A DNA stretch of 64,000 bases, from NCBI GenBank assembly GCA_903824665.1, contig CAIJXT010000023.1, forward strand, positions 1 to 64,000, in the 5' to 3' direction. Below, piece after piece: positions 49,740 to 58,520 of the stretch (its first letter is position 1; each line of letters starts with the position of its first letter). The DNA is from an uncultured Bacteroidota bacterium. Lineage in GTDB: Bacteria > Bacteroidota > Bacteroidia > Chitinophagales > Chitinophagaceae. A program made the translations under genes and the position numbers. Below the pieces are notes generated by a model, which saw only the letters and a list, made by a program, of their open reading frames with translations, did no database searches and was not told the origin of the DNA.

Positions 49740-52493
49740 ATGAAAGATTTTTCTTACGTAACCGGTCCAACTCCGGCATATATTGAATCGCTTTACCAGG
49801 AATTCGCAAAGGACTCTACGCTTGTAGACCCTGAATGGAAGAAGTTTTTCGAAGGTTTTGACTTTGCAGTAACCAATGCCGTGGGCAGCAGCACTGCTGT
49901 GGCCGGCGCAGGCACCGCCACCAGCGGGGGGCAGCTGGAGAAAGAACTGGGCGTGTTTGAGCTGATAAGGGCTTACCGTAAGCGTGCACACCTTGCCGCC
50001 ACCACCAACCCTATCAGAGCGCGTAAAGACCGCCACGCCCAACTGGAGCTGGAACGCTTCGGGCTGGGAGATGCCGATATGGATACCAGCTTCTTTGCCG
50101 GCAGATTCATAGGCATGAAGGAAAGTAAGCTGCGCGATATTGTGGCGCGGCTGAAAATGCTGTATCTGGGCAATGTGGGTGTAGAGTTTACCTACATCAA
50201 CGATACTGAAAAGTGCCACTGGGTGCAGAAAACATATGAAGACCTGATGAGTACGCCACTGTCTATACCACAGCGCAGGCGTATACTGCAAAAGCTGAAT
50301 GAGGGTGTGATCTTTGAGAAGTTTCTGAATACGAAATTTATAGGTCAGAAACGCTTTGGGCTGGAAGGAGGCGAGGCTACTATAGCTGCGCTGGATACCA
50401 TGATCAACGATGCGGCAGATGCGGGTGTGCAGGAGGTGGTGATAGGTATGGCTCACCGTGGCCGCCTGAACGTGCTGGCCAACACGCTGAAGAAAACCTA
50501 TCAGCAGATCTTCTCTGAATTTGAAGGGAATATGCCCGAGGATATGACCATGGGCAGTGGCGATGTGAAGTATCACCTGGGTTTCCAGAGTGAGATTGTG
50601 ACGCCGGCCGGGAAGACGATCAATGTGCAGCTGACACCTAACCCGTCGCATCTGGAGGCTGTGGACCCGGTGGTAGAGGGCTTTGCACGGGCCAAGGCCG
50701 ATACGCTGTATAACAAAGAATACGATAAGGTACTGCCAATACTGATACATGGCGATGCCGCGGTGGCGGGTCAGGGGATCATATACGAGCTGCTGCAGAT
50801 GTCGAAGCTGGCAGGCTACTATACTGGCGGTACGATACACTATGTGATCAATAACCAGATAGGGTTCACTACCGACTTTGACGATGCACGCTCTGCCGAC
50901 TACTGCACGAGTGTAGCCTCGATGCTGCAATGCCCGGTAATGCACGTAAATGGTGACGATGCCGAAGCAGTGGTGAAATGCAGTATGCTGGCGATGGCCT
51001 ACCGCCAGAAGTACAACGAAGATATATTTATAGACATGGTGTGCTATCGCAAGCATGGGCACAATGAGGGCGATGAGCCTAAGTTTACCCAGCCACAGCT
51101 CTACGCACTGATAGACAAACACCTGAACCCACGCGAGGTATATACCCAATACCTGATGCAGCACGGCGAAGCCGACGCCCGTGAACTGGCCAAAGAGATG
51201 GAGACCCTGTTTTGGGACGACCTGCAGCAGCGGCTGGACGAGGTAAAACAAAAACCCCTACCCTACAAATACCAGAAACCGGAGATGTGGTGGAAGGAAC
51301 TGGGCAAGGCGAAGAACGAGGACTTTGACACATCGCCCGAAACTGCGATTCAGGAGGCAGATTTCCGCAGGTACTTTGAAGCGCTGATGCAGTGGCCGGA
51401 AGGCTTCAGCCCGCTGAAGAAGGTGGAAAAACTGATACAGGACAAGATAAAACTTTTTGGCACTGACAGCAAGGTAGACTGGGCTACGGGCGAGTTGCTG
51501 GCGTATGCCAGCCTGCTGGCAGACGGCAATGAGGTGCGCCTGAGCGGAGAGGACATCAAACGCGGCACCTTCTCTCACCGGCATGCAGTTATCTACGACC
51601 AAAACAACAATCAACCCTATAACAGGCTGAGCCGTCTGCAGGAAAAGCAGGGCTCATCGTACCTGTACAACTCGCTGCTGAGCGAGTATGCAGTACTGGG
51701 CTTTGAGTATGGGTATGCAATGGCCAACCCGCACAATCTGGTGATATGGGAAGCGCAGTATGGCGACTTTGTGAATGGTGCACAGATCATCATAGACCAA
51801 TACATAGCCAGTGCAGAGCAGAAATGGACCAATATGAACGGTCTGGTAATGCTGCTGCCTCATGGCTACGAAGGTGGTGGGCCGGAACACTCGAGCGCAC
51901 GCCTGGAACGCTTTTTGCAGAATTGTGCTGAGCTGAATATGGTAGTAACCAATATCACTACAGCTGCCAACTTCTTCCATGCACTGCGCAGGCAGCTGGC
52001 ATGGCAGTTCAGAAAGCCGCTGATCAACTTCTCGCCCAAGGCAAATCTGCGGCATGTACGCTCTTACTCCAATATAGGTGAGTTTACTACAGGCGGATTT
52101 AAGGAAGTGATAGACGACCCAAATGTGAAATCGGCAGCGAAGGTGAAGCGAGTGTTGCTGTGCTCTGGTAAGATGTACTTTGACCTGAGTGAAAAACAAC
52201 TTGCAGACAACCGCGAAGATGTAGCTATTGTGCGGCTGGAGCAGCTGTACCCCTTGCCATTGAAACAATTGCAGGCATTGCGTGCCAAGTACAAAAAAGC
52301 AGAGTGGGTTTGGGTGCAGGAAGAACCCCAGAATATGGGTGCGCTCTGGTACCTTAATATGCATCTGGCAGCAGCAGATCAGCCGTTTGCTATGCGGTAT
52401 ATCAGCAGGCCTGCAAGCGCATCTACAGCTACGGGCTTTGCCAAGAAACACATAGTTGAACAAAACAGCCTTGTAGAACAGGCTTTTGCCTGA
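49740..52493 (+). CDS. sucA: 2-oxoglutarate dehydrogenase E1 component
   Basis: A 917-residue thiamine-diphosphate enzyme; the family start is the ATG at 49740 (MKDFSYVTG), not the earlier in-frame codon. The N-terminal E2-binding peptide is YIESLYQEFAKDSTLVDPEWKKFF. Active-site blocks are IGMAHRGRLNVL, HGDAAVAGQGIIYE, VNGDDAEAVVK, NLVIWEAQYGDFVNGAQ and LLPHGYEGGGPEHSSARLERF. It decarboxylates 2-oxoglutarate and passes succinyl to the E2 lipoyl domain in the TCA cycle. The E2 gene sucB is not downstream; the next gene is convergent after 10 bp. Confidence 0.96.
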   Translation: MKDFSYVTGPTPAYIESLYQEFAKDSTLVDPEWKKFFEGFDFAVTNAVGSSTAVAGAGTATSGGQLEKELGVFELIRAYRKRAHLAATTNPIRARKDRHAQLELERFGLGDADMDTSFFAGRFIGMKESKLRDIVARLKMLYLGNVGVEFTYINDTEKCHWVQKTYEDLMSTPLSIPQRRRILQKLNEGVIFEKFLNTKFIGQKRFGLEGGEATIAALDTMINDAADAGVQEVVIGMAHRGRLNVLANTLKKTYQQIFSEFEGNMPEDMTMGSGDVKYHLGFQSEIVTPAGKTINVQLTPNPSHLEAVDPVVEGFARAKADTLYNKEYDKVLPILIHGDAAVAGQGIIYELLQMSKLAGYYTGGTIHYVINNQIGFTTDFDDARSADYCTSVASMLQCPVMHVNGDDAEAVVKCSMLAMAYRQKYNEDIFIDMVCYRKHGHNEGDEPKFTQPQLYALIDKHLNPREVYTQYLMQHGEADARELAKEMETLFWDDLQQRLDEVKQKPLPYKYQKPEMWWKELGKAKNEDFDTSPETAIQEADFRRYFEALMQWPEGFSPLKKVEKLIQDKIKLFGTDSKVDWATGELLAYASLLADGNEVRLSGEDIKRGTFSHRHAVIYDQNNNQPYNRLSRLQEKQGSSYLYNSLLSEYAVLGFEYGYAMANPHNLVIWEAQYGDFVNGAQIIIDQYIASAEQKWTNMNGLVMLLPHGYEGGGPEHSSARLERFLQNCAELNMVVTNITTAANFFHALRRQLAWQFRKPLINFSPKANLRHVRSYSNIGEFTTGGFKEVIDDPNVKSAAKVKRVLLCSGKMYFDLSEKQLADNREDVAIVRLEQLYPLPLKQLQALRAKYKKAEWVWVQEEPQNMGALWYLNMHLAAADQPFAMRYISRPASASTATGFAKKHIVEQNSLVEQAFA

Positions 52494-52503
52494 GGCAACG
52501 GGT

Positions 52504-53241
52504 TTATTTCACCTGTTGGTTGAGCCATTTGACGAGATCTGATACTACTTCCGACGAAATGGTATGTTCCATGCCTGTGTAGGTATGCAGTTCAGGCTTC
52601 AGCCCAATGCTTTGGAGGTAGTCTGTAGCGTCTTTACCATCGGTATACGGAAGCACGCCATCGGCGGTGCCATGTGCCACAAAAATACGAAGTCCTGCCA
52701 GTTCGGTCTTTGGCCTTATGAGGGGCTTGAGCGACTGCGGCAACAAGCCACTGAGTACTCCAATACCTTTGATGGTGCGGGGCGATGTAAGTCCGGCCTC
52801 ATAGCTCATGATGCCTCCCTGACTGAATCCCATCACAAAAACATTTGCTGGGTCGGCATGGTACTTAGCTACTACCTGGTCTACAAATCTGATGAGTAAT
52901 TTGCGGCTGCTTTCGAGGTCTTCTTTGCGGCCGCTGTACTTGTTGCGTATAGATATATCACGTTCAAACCAACGAAACCCTGTTGCTGAAACCGGCTGGG
53001 GTGCACGTGCTGCCACTATCAGAAAATGAGCTGGCATAAAACGGCGCAGCTGAAACATGTTCTGCTCCTCGCCACCGTAGCCATGCAACATAATAAGTAC
53101 TGGCGGTTTCCGGGTTTGAGCAGGCGGTTGCTGAACCACATACTTCAGTACAAGGTCATCTTCAACCTTTGCCGTCTGGGCAAATGAACTAAAAACAAAA
53201 GAAAGGACAATAAATACCGACAAAAATGCGCGCCTGTTCAT
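52504..53241 (-). CDS. Exported alpha/beta-hydrolase, phospholipase/carboxylesterase family
   Basis: A 245-residue enzyme with a signal peptide (MNRRAFLSVFIVLSFVFSSFAQ). The alpha/beta-hydrolase fold shows the oxyanion strand PPVLIMLHGYGGEEQN, the nucleophile elbow GFSQGG with catalytic Ser, the acid in FVAHGTADGVLPY and the catalytic His in GMEHTIS. This arrangement fits the PF02230 group of small carboxylesterases. The protein is expected in the periplasm. The substrate is not identifiable. It is convergent with sucA at a distance of 10 bp. Confidence 0.9.
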   Translation of the reverse strand: MNRRAFLSVFIVLSFVFSSFAQTAKVEDDLVLKYVVQQPPAQTRKPPVLIMLHGYGGEEQNMFQLRRFMPAHFLIVAARAPQPVSATGFRWFERDISIRNKYSGRKEDLESSRKLLIRFVDQVVAKYHADPANVFVMGFSQGGIMSYEAGLTSPRTIKGIGVLSGLLPQSLKPLIRPKTELAGLRIFVAHGTADGVLPYTDGKDATDYLQSIGLKPELHTYTGMEHTISSEVVSDLVKWLNQQVK

Positions 53242-53312
53242 ACAACTAAGGTAGGAACTTTAGCGATATAGGGCAACACAGATCAAGGACCATTACAGCC
53301 AAGCAATACAGA

Positions 53313-54401
53313 CTACTTGTATACTGTGCCCTTGAGGTTGGTATGCGTGAGCAGCGGGCTGGCGATAAGCGAATCCACTGTCTTATCAGTAATGGTGATC
53401 TTGCCGGTACGCATAGCACGGGATGTAAACAATCCGAGCACGTCTTCGCCCTTGATATTGGTGTATACTGGTGCTATTTCGCTGCCTGTAAGGCCATTGC
53501 CCTGAGTAAGTGTGGCCTGGCGGTACCTGAAGTAGTCTGGAGTACTGAGGTAAACCGAGATATCGCACCTGTCGATCAGGCGAACCACATTGGCAGGGGC
53601 AGCGCCCATACCAGTGCTCAGTGCGCCATACAATGCGGTATTCTCAATCTTGTACTCAAAAGATGTACCATTGAACGGCAGGAAACCCGCATCATAGTCG
53701 TAATAACGAACGGTGTGTGCCTTGGTAACAATGTCAGAATCGTGCCAGTTGAAACGGATAATAGCCTGTGCAATGTTTGTAGGGCTGATGAGACCATTGT
53801 AGCCAAAGTTGTTTTCAGGTGTATACCTGCCATCTATAGTGAAGTACCTTTTGGCCAGTACAGAGTAGAAGCTCATGCCATCAATATTCAGCAGATTGTC
53901 ATCAATCACGGGTACGAAGAACTCTGGTTTGTTGCTGCTCACGATCATCGCATCGGAAGAGTCTGTTACGCCGGTTTTGAGGTTTGTGATCTTTAGGCGA
54001 TATACGTACTTCGGATCGAGTGCGTTAGTGAATTTGTAAGCGTAGTTGGGTGCATTAAAAAAGGTACCGGGCTGTTTTGGGTAACCCTCGGCGGTGAGAT
54101 CTACCCTGTTGAGGTGAATAGAGTCGAAATACAAATTGCCTCCAAGGGTGCGGTAGCGCTCAATGCGGACATTGATATTGGAAAAGAAGTTTGAATCGGC
54201 GTTTTGAGCCATGCTCACGGCACTTTTTTCCTGATCCAGAAACGCTTTTTGAATACGGACATAGTGCGCGGTATCATTCATATCGAGAAAGCCATACACG
54301 ACGGTGATGTCTTTGTAGGGTGCGGCTACGTCAAATTTTTCGGAGCAAGCTGAAAAAAGCATAACAGATGCTGCGGACAGGAGTAGTATTATTTTTTTCA
54401 T
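53313..54401 (-). CDS. Lipoprotein of unknown function
   Basis: A 362-residue protein with a lipoprotein signal: MKKIILLLSAASVMLFSAC, lipobox FSAC at C19. After the anchor comes ITVVYGFLDMNDTAHYVRI, then mostly beta structure with several Tyr/Asn-rich strands (YKFTNALDPKYVYRLKI, FDSIHLNRVDL). I do not recognise a named domain with certainty. The beginning resembles DUF4249-type Bacteroidota lipoproteins, but this is a weak impression. A cell-envelope binding protein is plausible. A TATCTTTG -7 element lies 25 nt before the start. Confidence 0.8.
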   Translation of the reverse strand: MKKIILLLSAASVMLFSACSEKFDVAAPYKDITVVYGFLDMNDTAHYVRIQKAFLDQEKSAVSMAQNADSNFFSNINVRIERYRTLGGNLYFDSIHLNRVDLTAEGYPKQPGTFFNAPNYAYKFTNALDPKYVYRLKITNLKTGVTDSSDAMIVSSNKPEFFVPVIDDNLLNIDGMSFYSVLAKRYFTIDGRYTPENNFGYNGLISPTNIAQAIIRFNWHDSDIVTKAHTVRYYDYDAGFLPFNGTSFEYKIENTALYGALSTGMGAAPANVVRLIDRCDISVYLSTPDYFRYRQATLTQGNGLTGSEIAPVYTNIKGEDVLGLFTSRAMRTGKITITDKTVDSLIASPLLTHTNLKGTVYK

Positions 54402-54425
54402 TTATTGAAGTGCTGATAAAGCGAA

Positions 54426-54433
54426 CAAAGATA
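54426..54433 (-). promoter_or_regulatory. TAnnTTTG -7 element of the lipoprotein gene
   Basis: TATCTTTG on the minus strand lies 24 nt before the ATG at 54401. No exact -33 TTG is seen. Confidence 0.5.
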
Positions 54434-54589
54434 ACAGATTAGTTGATAACTGTTTTGGCGGCGAAATGGGGATATGAAAAAGATAAGTTAAAAAAAGAGC
54501 GGAACGCATATAAATACCTGCTGGTTGCATTAAATAAGTTGTACGCGATTCGTTCCAACAAACCCTGTGAAAAAAAATCTACTAATTTT

Positions 54590-54626
54590 TTAGTTTTAAA
54601 ACTAATTGTTTAGTAGCTTTACTAAA
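54590..54626. promoter_or_regulatory. Two palindromic operators of the BlaI-type repressor
   Basis: TTAGTTTTAAAACTAA (54590-54605) is a perfect 16-bp palindrome. TTTAGTA-GCTT-TACTAAA (54609-54626) has perfect 7-bp arms. Both contain TAnnTTTA, close to the -7 consensus, so repressor binding would block the promoter. They lie 16-52 bp before the ATG at 54642. Confidence 0.8.
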
Positions 54627-54641
54627 AACTTAGTAATAACA

Positions 54642-55022
54642 ATGAAAGCGAATTACAAACCACTGACAAAAGCCGAAGAAGAGATCATGCAAATATTATG
54701 GCGGCTGGAAAAAGCGTTTATTAAACAAATAGTAGATGAAATGCCAGAACCTAAACCACACTACAACACTGTGAGTACCATAGTGAAGATACTAGCAGAC
54801 AAGGGCATAGTAGGAAGTGAGCCACTGGGCAATGCACACCGATATTACCCACTGGTACAAAAAGACGACTACAGCCGGAATACAATGAAGCAATTTGTAT
54901 CGAAATACTTCGAGGGGTCTTACAGTGCGATGTTTTCATTCTTCGCCAAGGACAATGACATCAGTGTAAAGGAACTGGAGGACATCGTAAAACAACTTAA
55001 AAACGAGGAAACAAAAAAATAG
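54642..55022 (+). CDS. BlaI/MecI-family transcriptional repressor
   Basis: A 126-residue winged-helix repressor. I chose the ATG at 54642 (MKANYKPLTKAEEEIMQILW); a TTG at 54606 would lie inside the operators. The DNA-binding helix region is YNTVSTIVKILADKGIV, followed by the wing HRYYPLVQKDDY and the C-terminal dimerisation helices (about 80-126). In BlaI/MecI systems the paired membrane protease relieves repression. Palindromes directly upstream indicate autoregulation. The M56 gene starts 3 bp after the stop. No beta-lactamase is present, so the regulon is unknown. Confidence 0.93.
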   Translation: MKANYKPLTKAEEEIMQILWRLEKAFIKQIVDEMPEPKPHYNTVSTIVKILADKGIVGSEPLGNAHRYYPLVQKDDYSRNTMKQFVSKYFEGSYSAMFSFFAKDNDISVKELEDIVKQLKNEETKK

Positions 55023-55025
55023 ACT

Positions 55026-56222
55026 ATGATCTACCTGTTGCAATATACACTGTACACAATGCTGCTGTATGCGCTGTACCATATACTGCTGCGCAATCAT
55101 GCCACACATGCCTGGAACCGGGGTTACCTGCTGCTTTGCGCAATGCTGCCAATAGTGCTGCCGATGATACAGCTACCCGGATTAGCCAACACACTACCGT
55201 CAACAATAGGCGCGATCGCCAACCTGCCGGGTGTTACTATTTCGGCATGGGGAGGCAGCCAACAAGACGCTAACGGAATATACGAAATACTGGCTGCAGC
55301 TTATGTGGTCGTGGCTGTGGTGTTGTTTATGCTTCCGGGTATACAACTGTTCAGGATGTGGCGGCGAATCAGCAGGTTAGCACCGGCACAATTTGAAAAT
55401 GGCGTACGGATCGTGACCAATAGCGGCATGGGACCGGGCAGCTTTGGAAACCTGATATTTTTTCCGGGAGACACCATCAGCGACGCTATACTGGCCCATG
55501 AGCGGGCGCATGTGCGACTGCGTCATAGCATTGACGTAGTGCTGATGCGTATACTACAGTGCGTGTTCTGGCCCAACTTCATGCTCTATGTTATAGCGCG
55601 CGAGCTACGAACCGTACACGAATTTGAGGCGGACAGCCGGGCATGCACCTCGCGTCAGGAATATATGCAGGCAATGCTGAACACAGCCTTTAACACCCGT
55701 AACTTCTCTCTAACGCATACATTTTTTCATCACCCAATAAAACGTCGAATCGTTATGTTGCAACAAACACAGCAAAGCCGCAGCATGCTGCGCACGATTA
55801 CTATCCGGTCGGGCATTGCCACCGCACTATTAACAGCTACCGTGATCTGCTCACAAAGCTGCACCCAAAATCCTGCAGCGCCGGCAGCCGCAGCCGCAGC
55901 CGCAGCCAGTGAGAAAAAAGTTCTGAAAACGGCCGAGCAAATGCCTCAGCCCACCTTTGATCTGCCTGATTTTCTGGGCAAAAACATAGTCTATCCGCAA
56001 GTTGCAAAAGAGAAGAAAATCGAGGGAAAAGTGGTTGTACGGTTTGTGGTAGACGATGAGGGAAATGTAAAGGACCCGTTTATTGTCAAATCGCCGGACA
56101 CCCTACTATCGGCAGAAGTGCTACGGGTGGTAAAACTGATGCCGAAATGGAAACCCGGCATGCAGGGCAACGAAGCCGTGTGTGTGTTGGCGGCAGTGCC
56201 AGTTTCCTTTAAGCTGGACTAA
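55026..56222 (+). CDS. BlaR1-type M56 membrane metalloprotease with TonB-like C-terminal domain
   Basis: A 398-residue protein. Several transmembrane helices (first about 1-17, then 36-52 and 92-108) flank a gluzincin domain with zinc motif HERAH (H158-H162) and the third ligand region HEFEADSRA. After the last helix (about 265-282) comes a poly-Ala stretch. A TonB/energy-transducer C-terminal domain (about 315-396) follows, with IVYPQVAKEKKIEGKVVVRFVV and VLRVVKLMPKWKPG. It lacks the penicillin-binding sensor domain of classical BlaR1. Co-transcribed with the BlaI-type gene, it probably senses an envelope signal and inactivates the repressor (inference). Confidence 0.9.
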   Translation: MIYLLQYTLYTMLLYALYHILLRNHATHAWNRGYLLLCAMLPIVLPMIQLPGLANTLPSTIGAIANLPGVTISAWGGSQQDANGIYEILAAAYVVVAVVLFMLPGIQLFRMWRRISRLAPAQFENGVRIVTNSGMGPGSFGNLIFFPGDTISDAILAHERAHVRLRHSIDVVLMRILQCVFWPNFMLYVIARELRTVHEFEADSRACTSRQEYMQAMLNTAFNTRNFSLTHTFFHHPIKRRIVMLQQTQQSRSMLRTITIRSGIATALLTATVICSQSCTQNPAAPAAAAAAAASEKKVLKTAEQMPQPTFDLPDFLGKNIVYPQVAKEKKIEGKVVVRFVVDDEGNVKDPFIVKSPDTLLSAEVLRVVKLMPKWKPGMQGNEAVCVLAAVPVSFKLD

Positions 56223-56226
56223 AAGT

Positions 56227-56259
56227 AATGCGCGCTGCCAGGGACGGGCAGCGCGCATT
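56227..56259. terminator. GC-rich hairpin between convergent genes
   Basis: AATGCGCGCTGCC and GGCAGCGCGCATT pair perfectly over 13 bp around a 7-nt loop. It lies just after the M56 stop and 22 bp from the convergent stop. A T-run is missing, so it may act only as a transcription barrier. Confidence 0.65.
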
Positions 56260-56280
56260 GCACACAATATCCTTTCCAAA

Positions 56281-58359
56281 TTATTTTTTCACCAACTTAT
56301 GTACGCTCGTTCCGGCAGTACCGCTAAGCGTAACGTAATACATGCCAGCAGGAAGTGCTTTCACATTCACTTTGATCTGTGGTTCGTCGAAATGCTGTGT
56401 AATGAGTACCTGACCCAGGGTATTGCCAATAGACAAACTCTGGTAAGTACCCAGTGGAGCTGTGATAGTCAATTCGTCGGACGCTGGGTTGGGGAACACA
56501 CTAACTGCATAGCTGCCTGCCACAGTGCCCAAACCCGTAGGTGGCGGTGGCGCTGCTGTAACCGTAAATACTGAGGACTCAAAACAGTTGGTAGGCATCA
56601 TGTAATAAATTGTGGTGGTGCCAGGTGTAAGGGCCGAAACATTGCCGGTAGCGTCTACACTTGCAACAGTGGGTATACTGCTGCTCCACGCACCGCCTGG
56701 AAGAGTATTGGTCAGCAGGCTGCCTGCACCAACCTGTGCGGTCATTGTTCCCGAAATTGCCGACGGCATTTCGTTGACGGTGACAGATGTACCGGCATAA
56801 CATACATCAGACACCTTGTAGGTAACAGACGCTATGCCCGGAGATACCCCTGTAAGCACACCTGTAAATGAATCGATGGTTGCTGTACCACTGGCAAGCC
56901 ATATACCGCCGGTTGTAGTATTGGACAGAAATATCTGCCGGCCAGCGCACACCTCAAACAGCTCTGAAATCACCTCGCCTACAGGCGGATTGACGGTAAC
57001 AACAATAGTGGTAGGACATGAAGACCATGCCGGATAATGGTAATTGACATAAGCCAATCCAGGTGCAAGTCCGGATACAATTCCGGTAGATGCATCGACA
57101 CCTATGATGACAGAACCGGCCAGCCAGGCTCCGGGACCAGTTGCTGCGGTGAGCATGATACTGTTGCCAACACAAAATGGCGGATTGCCGGATATCACCA
57201 CCGGCGGATCGGGGGTGGTAACACCCATCATACGGCGCACCTGATTGTGCTGATCCTGATTGGTGAAAACTAGCTTTCCGCCATCGCAGTCGCCAATAGT
57301 GCAGAAAAATTCGGGATGAATAAATGAGGCCAGAGCAGGAGCGCCCTCGGCAGTGACGGTGTCTCCCCCACCCTTGGTTTCGATAAGGCCGGTTGAAGAG
57401 TTTACTTTTCTGATACGGTTATTGCCGTTGTCGGCAATGATGAGATTGTTTTTCATATCGAATGCAAGCCCTACCGGATGCCAGATACCGGCTGCGGTTG
57501 CGGGGCCACCATCGCCAGAAAGGGTAGCGGTACCATTACCCACTACAGTGGTAATGATACCTGTTGTAACTGCTATTTTGCGAATACGGTTGTTTCCTTT
57601 GTCGGCGAGGTAAAGATTACCTGCAGTATCAGCTACCATGCCTGCCGCATCAGCACTGATCTGGGCAGCAGTGGCTGGGCCACCATCGCCTGAAAAACCA
57701 CCCGTACTGGTGCCTGCAAACGTAGTGATATTGCCAGTGAGGTAGCTGACGCGCCTTATTTTGCCATCGCCTACAATGTATAGATCACCATACACTGCCG
57801 GATGGATGAATACATTTATGGGGTTCTTAATCTCAGCTGCAGTAGCCGGACCTCCGTCGCCCGTATAACCTGCAGCACCCGTGCCTGCAACCGTGGTGAT
57901 GATGCCGGTGGATACGGTGATTTTGCGTACGCGATTGTTGTCGCGGTCGGCAAAGTAAATATTACCGGGATTGTCTGTGCATACCCCAAACGGCGCATTG
58001 ATCATGGCTGCTGTTGCGGGGCCTCCATCGCCCGAATAGCCTGCTACACCTGTACCGGCTGCCGTAGAAATATTGAGCGTGGTGTTATGAATGCGCCTGA
58101 TGCGGTTATTGCCCATATCGGCAATGAGGATATTACCCCATGCGTCGGCAGCGACACCTTCAGTGTGCGACAGATTTGCATACAACGCATTGCCACCATC
58201 GCCCGAAAAGCCATCGGTTTTGGATATGTTGGCCAGCGTGAAAAGGGTGCATTGTGCGCTGCTTCTGAGAGCTGCAAACCCACTGGCTGCAGCTAAAAAG
58301 GATATGATCAGATATTTCCTCATAAGGCCTTTATTGGTGTATTGTAATGAATGTATCAC
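56281..58359 (-). CDS. T9SS-exported NHL-repeat protein
   Basis: A 692-residue protein. A signal peptide lies near residues 12-36, and M12 (MRKYLIISFLAAA) is a possible better start. Five or more NHL repeats (about 50-370) follow, each with ITTVAGTG-AGYTGDGGPATAA and NNRIRKI, which would form a beta-propeller. Two Big_2-like Ig modules follow (about 385-590), then a T9SS type A sorting domain (VSVFPNPASDELTI, then GMYYVTLSG and a Lys-rich end). T9SS export to the cell surface is expected. NHL propellers bind proteins or glycans; the ligand is unknown. Confidence 0.9.
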   Translation of the reverse strand: MIHSLQYTNKGLMRKYLIISFLAAASGFAALRSSAQCTLFTLANISKTDGFSGDGGNALYANLSHTEGVAADAWGNILIADMGNNRIRRIHNTTLNISTAAGTGVAGYSGDGGPATAAMINAPFGVCTDNPGNIYFADRDNNRVRKITVSTGIITTVAGTGAAGYTGDGGPATAAEIKNPINVFIHPAVYGDLYIVGDGKIRRVSYLTGNITTFAGTSTGGFSGDGGPATAAQISADAAGMVADTAGNLYLADKGNNRIRKIAVTTGIITTVVGNGTATLSGDGGPATAAGIWHPVGLAFDMKNNLIIADNGNNRIRKVNSSTGLIETKGGGDTVTAEGAPALASFIHPEFFCTIGDCDGGKLVFTNQDQHNQVRRMMGVTTPDPPVVISGNPPFCVGNSIMLTAATGPGAWLAGSVIIGVDASTGIVSGLAPGLAYVNYHYPAWSSCPTTIVVTVNPPVGEVISELFEVCAGRQIFLSNTTTGGIWLASGTATIDSFTGVLTGVSPGIASVTYKVSDVCYAGTSVTVNEMPSAISGTMTAQVGAGSLLTNTLPGGAWSSSIPTVASVDATGNVSALTPGTTTIYYMMPTNCFESSVFTVTAAPPPPTGLGTVAGSYAVSVFPNPASDELTITAPLGTYQSLSIGNTLGQVLITQHFDEPQIKVNVKALPAGMYYVTLSGTAGTSVHKLVKK
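57500..58210 (-). repeat. NHL repeat array, five units of about 170 bp
   Basis: The codons for SGDGGPATAA recur near 57507, 57678, 57850, 58022 and 58193 with a spacing of 168-173 bp (56-57 codons). One unit corresponds to one blade of a predicted propeller. Confidence 0.85.
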
Positions 58360-58520
58360 CCTATCTCTTCACAGTATAAAAATATGCCTTTTTTGTTGAT
58401 ACATGCAATATGATTATATCACAATATATAAAGCACTTTAAACCACATATAATCCAAAACTCTTATAAACTATTGGTTAAACTTTTTTTTCGTTGCCAGG
58501 AATAAAGCGCAACATGAAAA

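Noticed and set aside
49695-51251. 518-codon minus-strand frame
   Set aside because: It is antisense to sucA, rich in Cys, His and Gln, and has no recognisable domain.
49740-52493. Possible sucAB operon
   Set aside because: The gene after sucA is convergent and encodes an esterase; no E2 gene is present in the window.
55880-55906. GCAGCC trinucleotide-type repeat
   Set aside because: It encodes the Ala-rich linker of the M56 protein in frame; no reason to call it a separate element.
56281-58359. CRISPR-like regular spacing of about 170 bp
   Set aside because: The spacing is explained by coding NHL repeats; there are no short identical repeats with unique spacers anywhere in the window.
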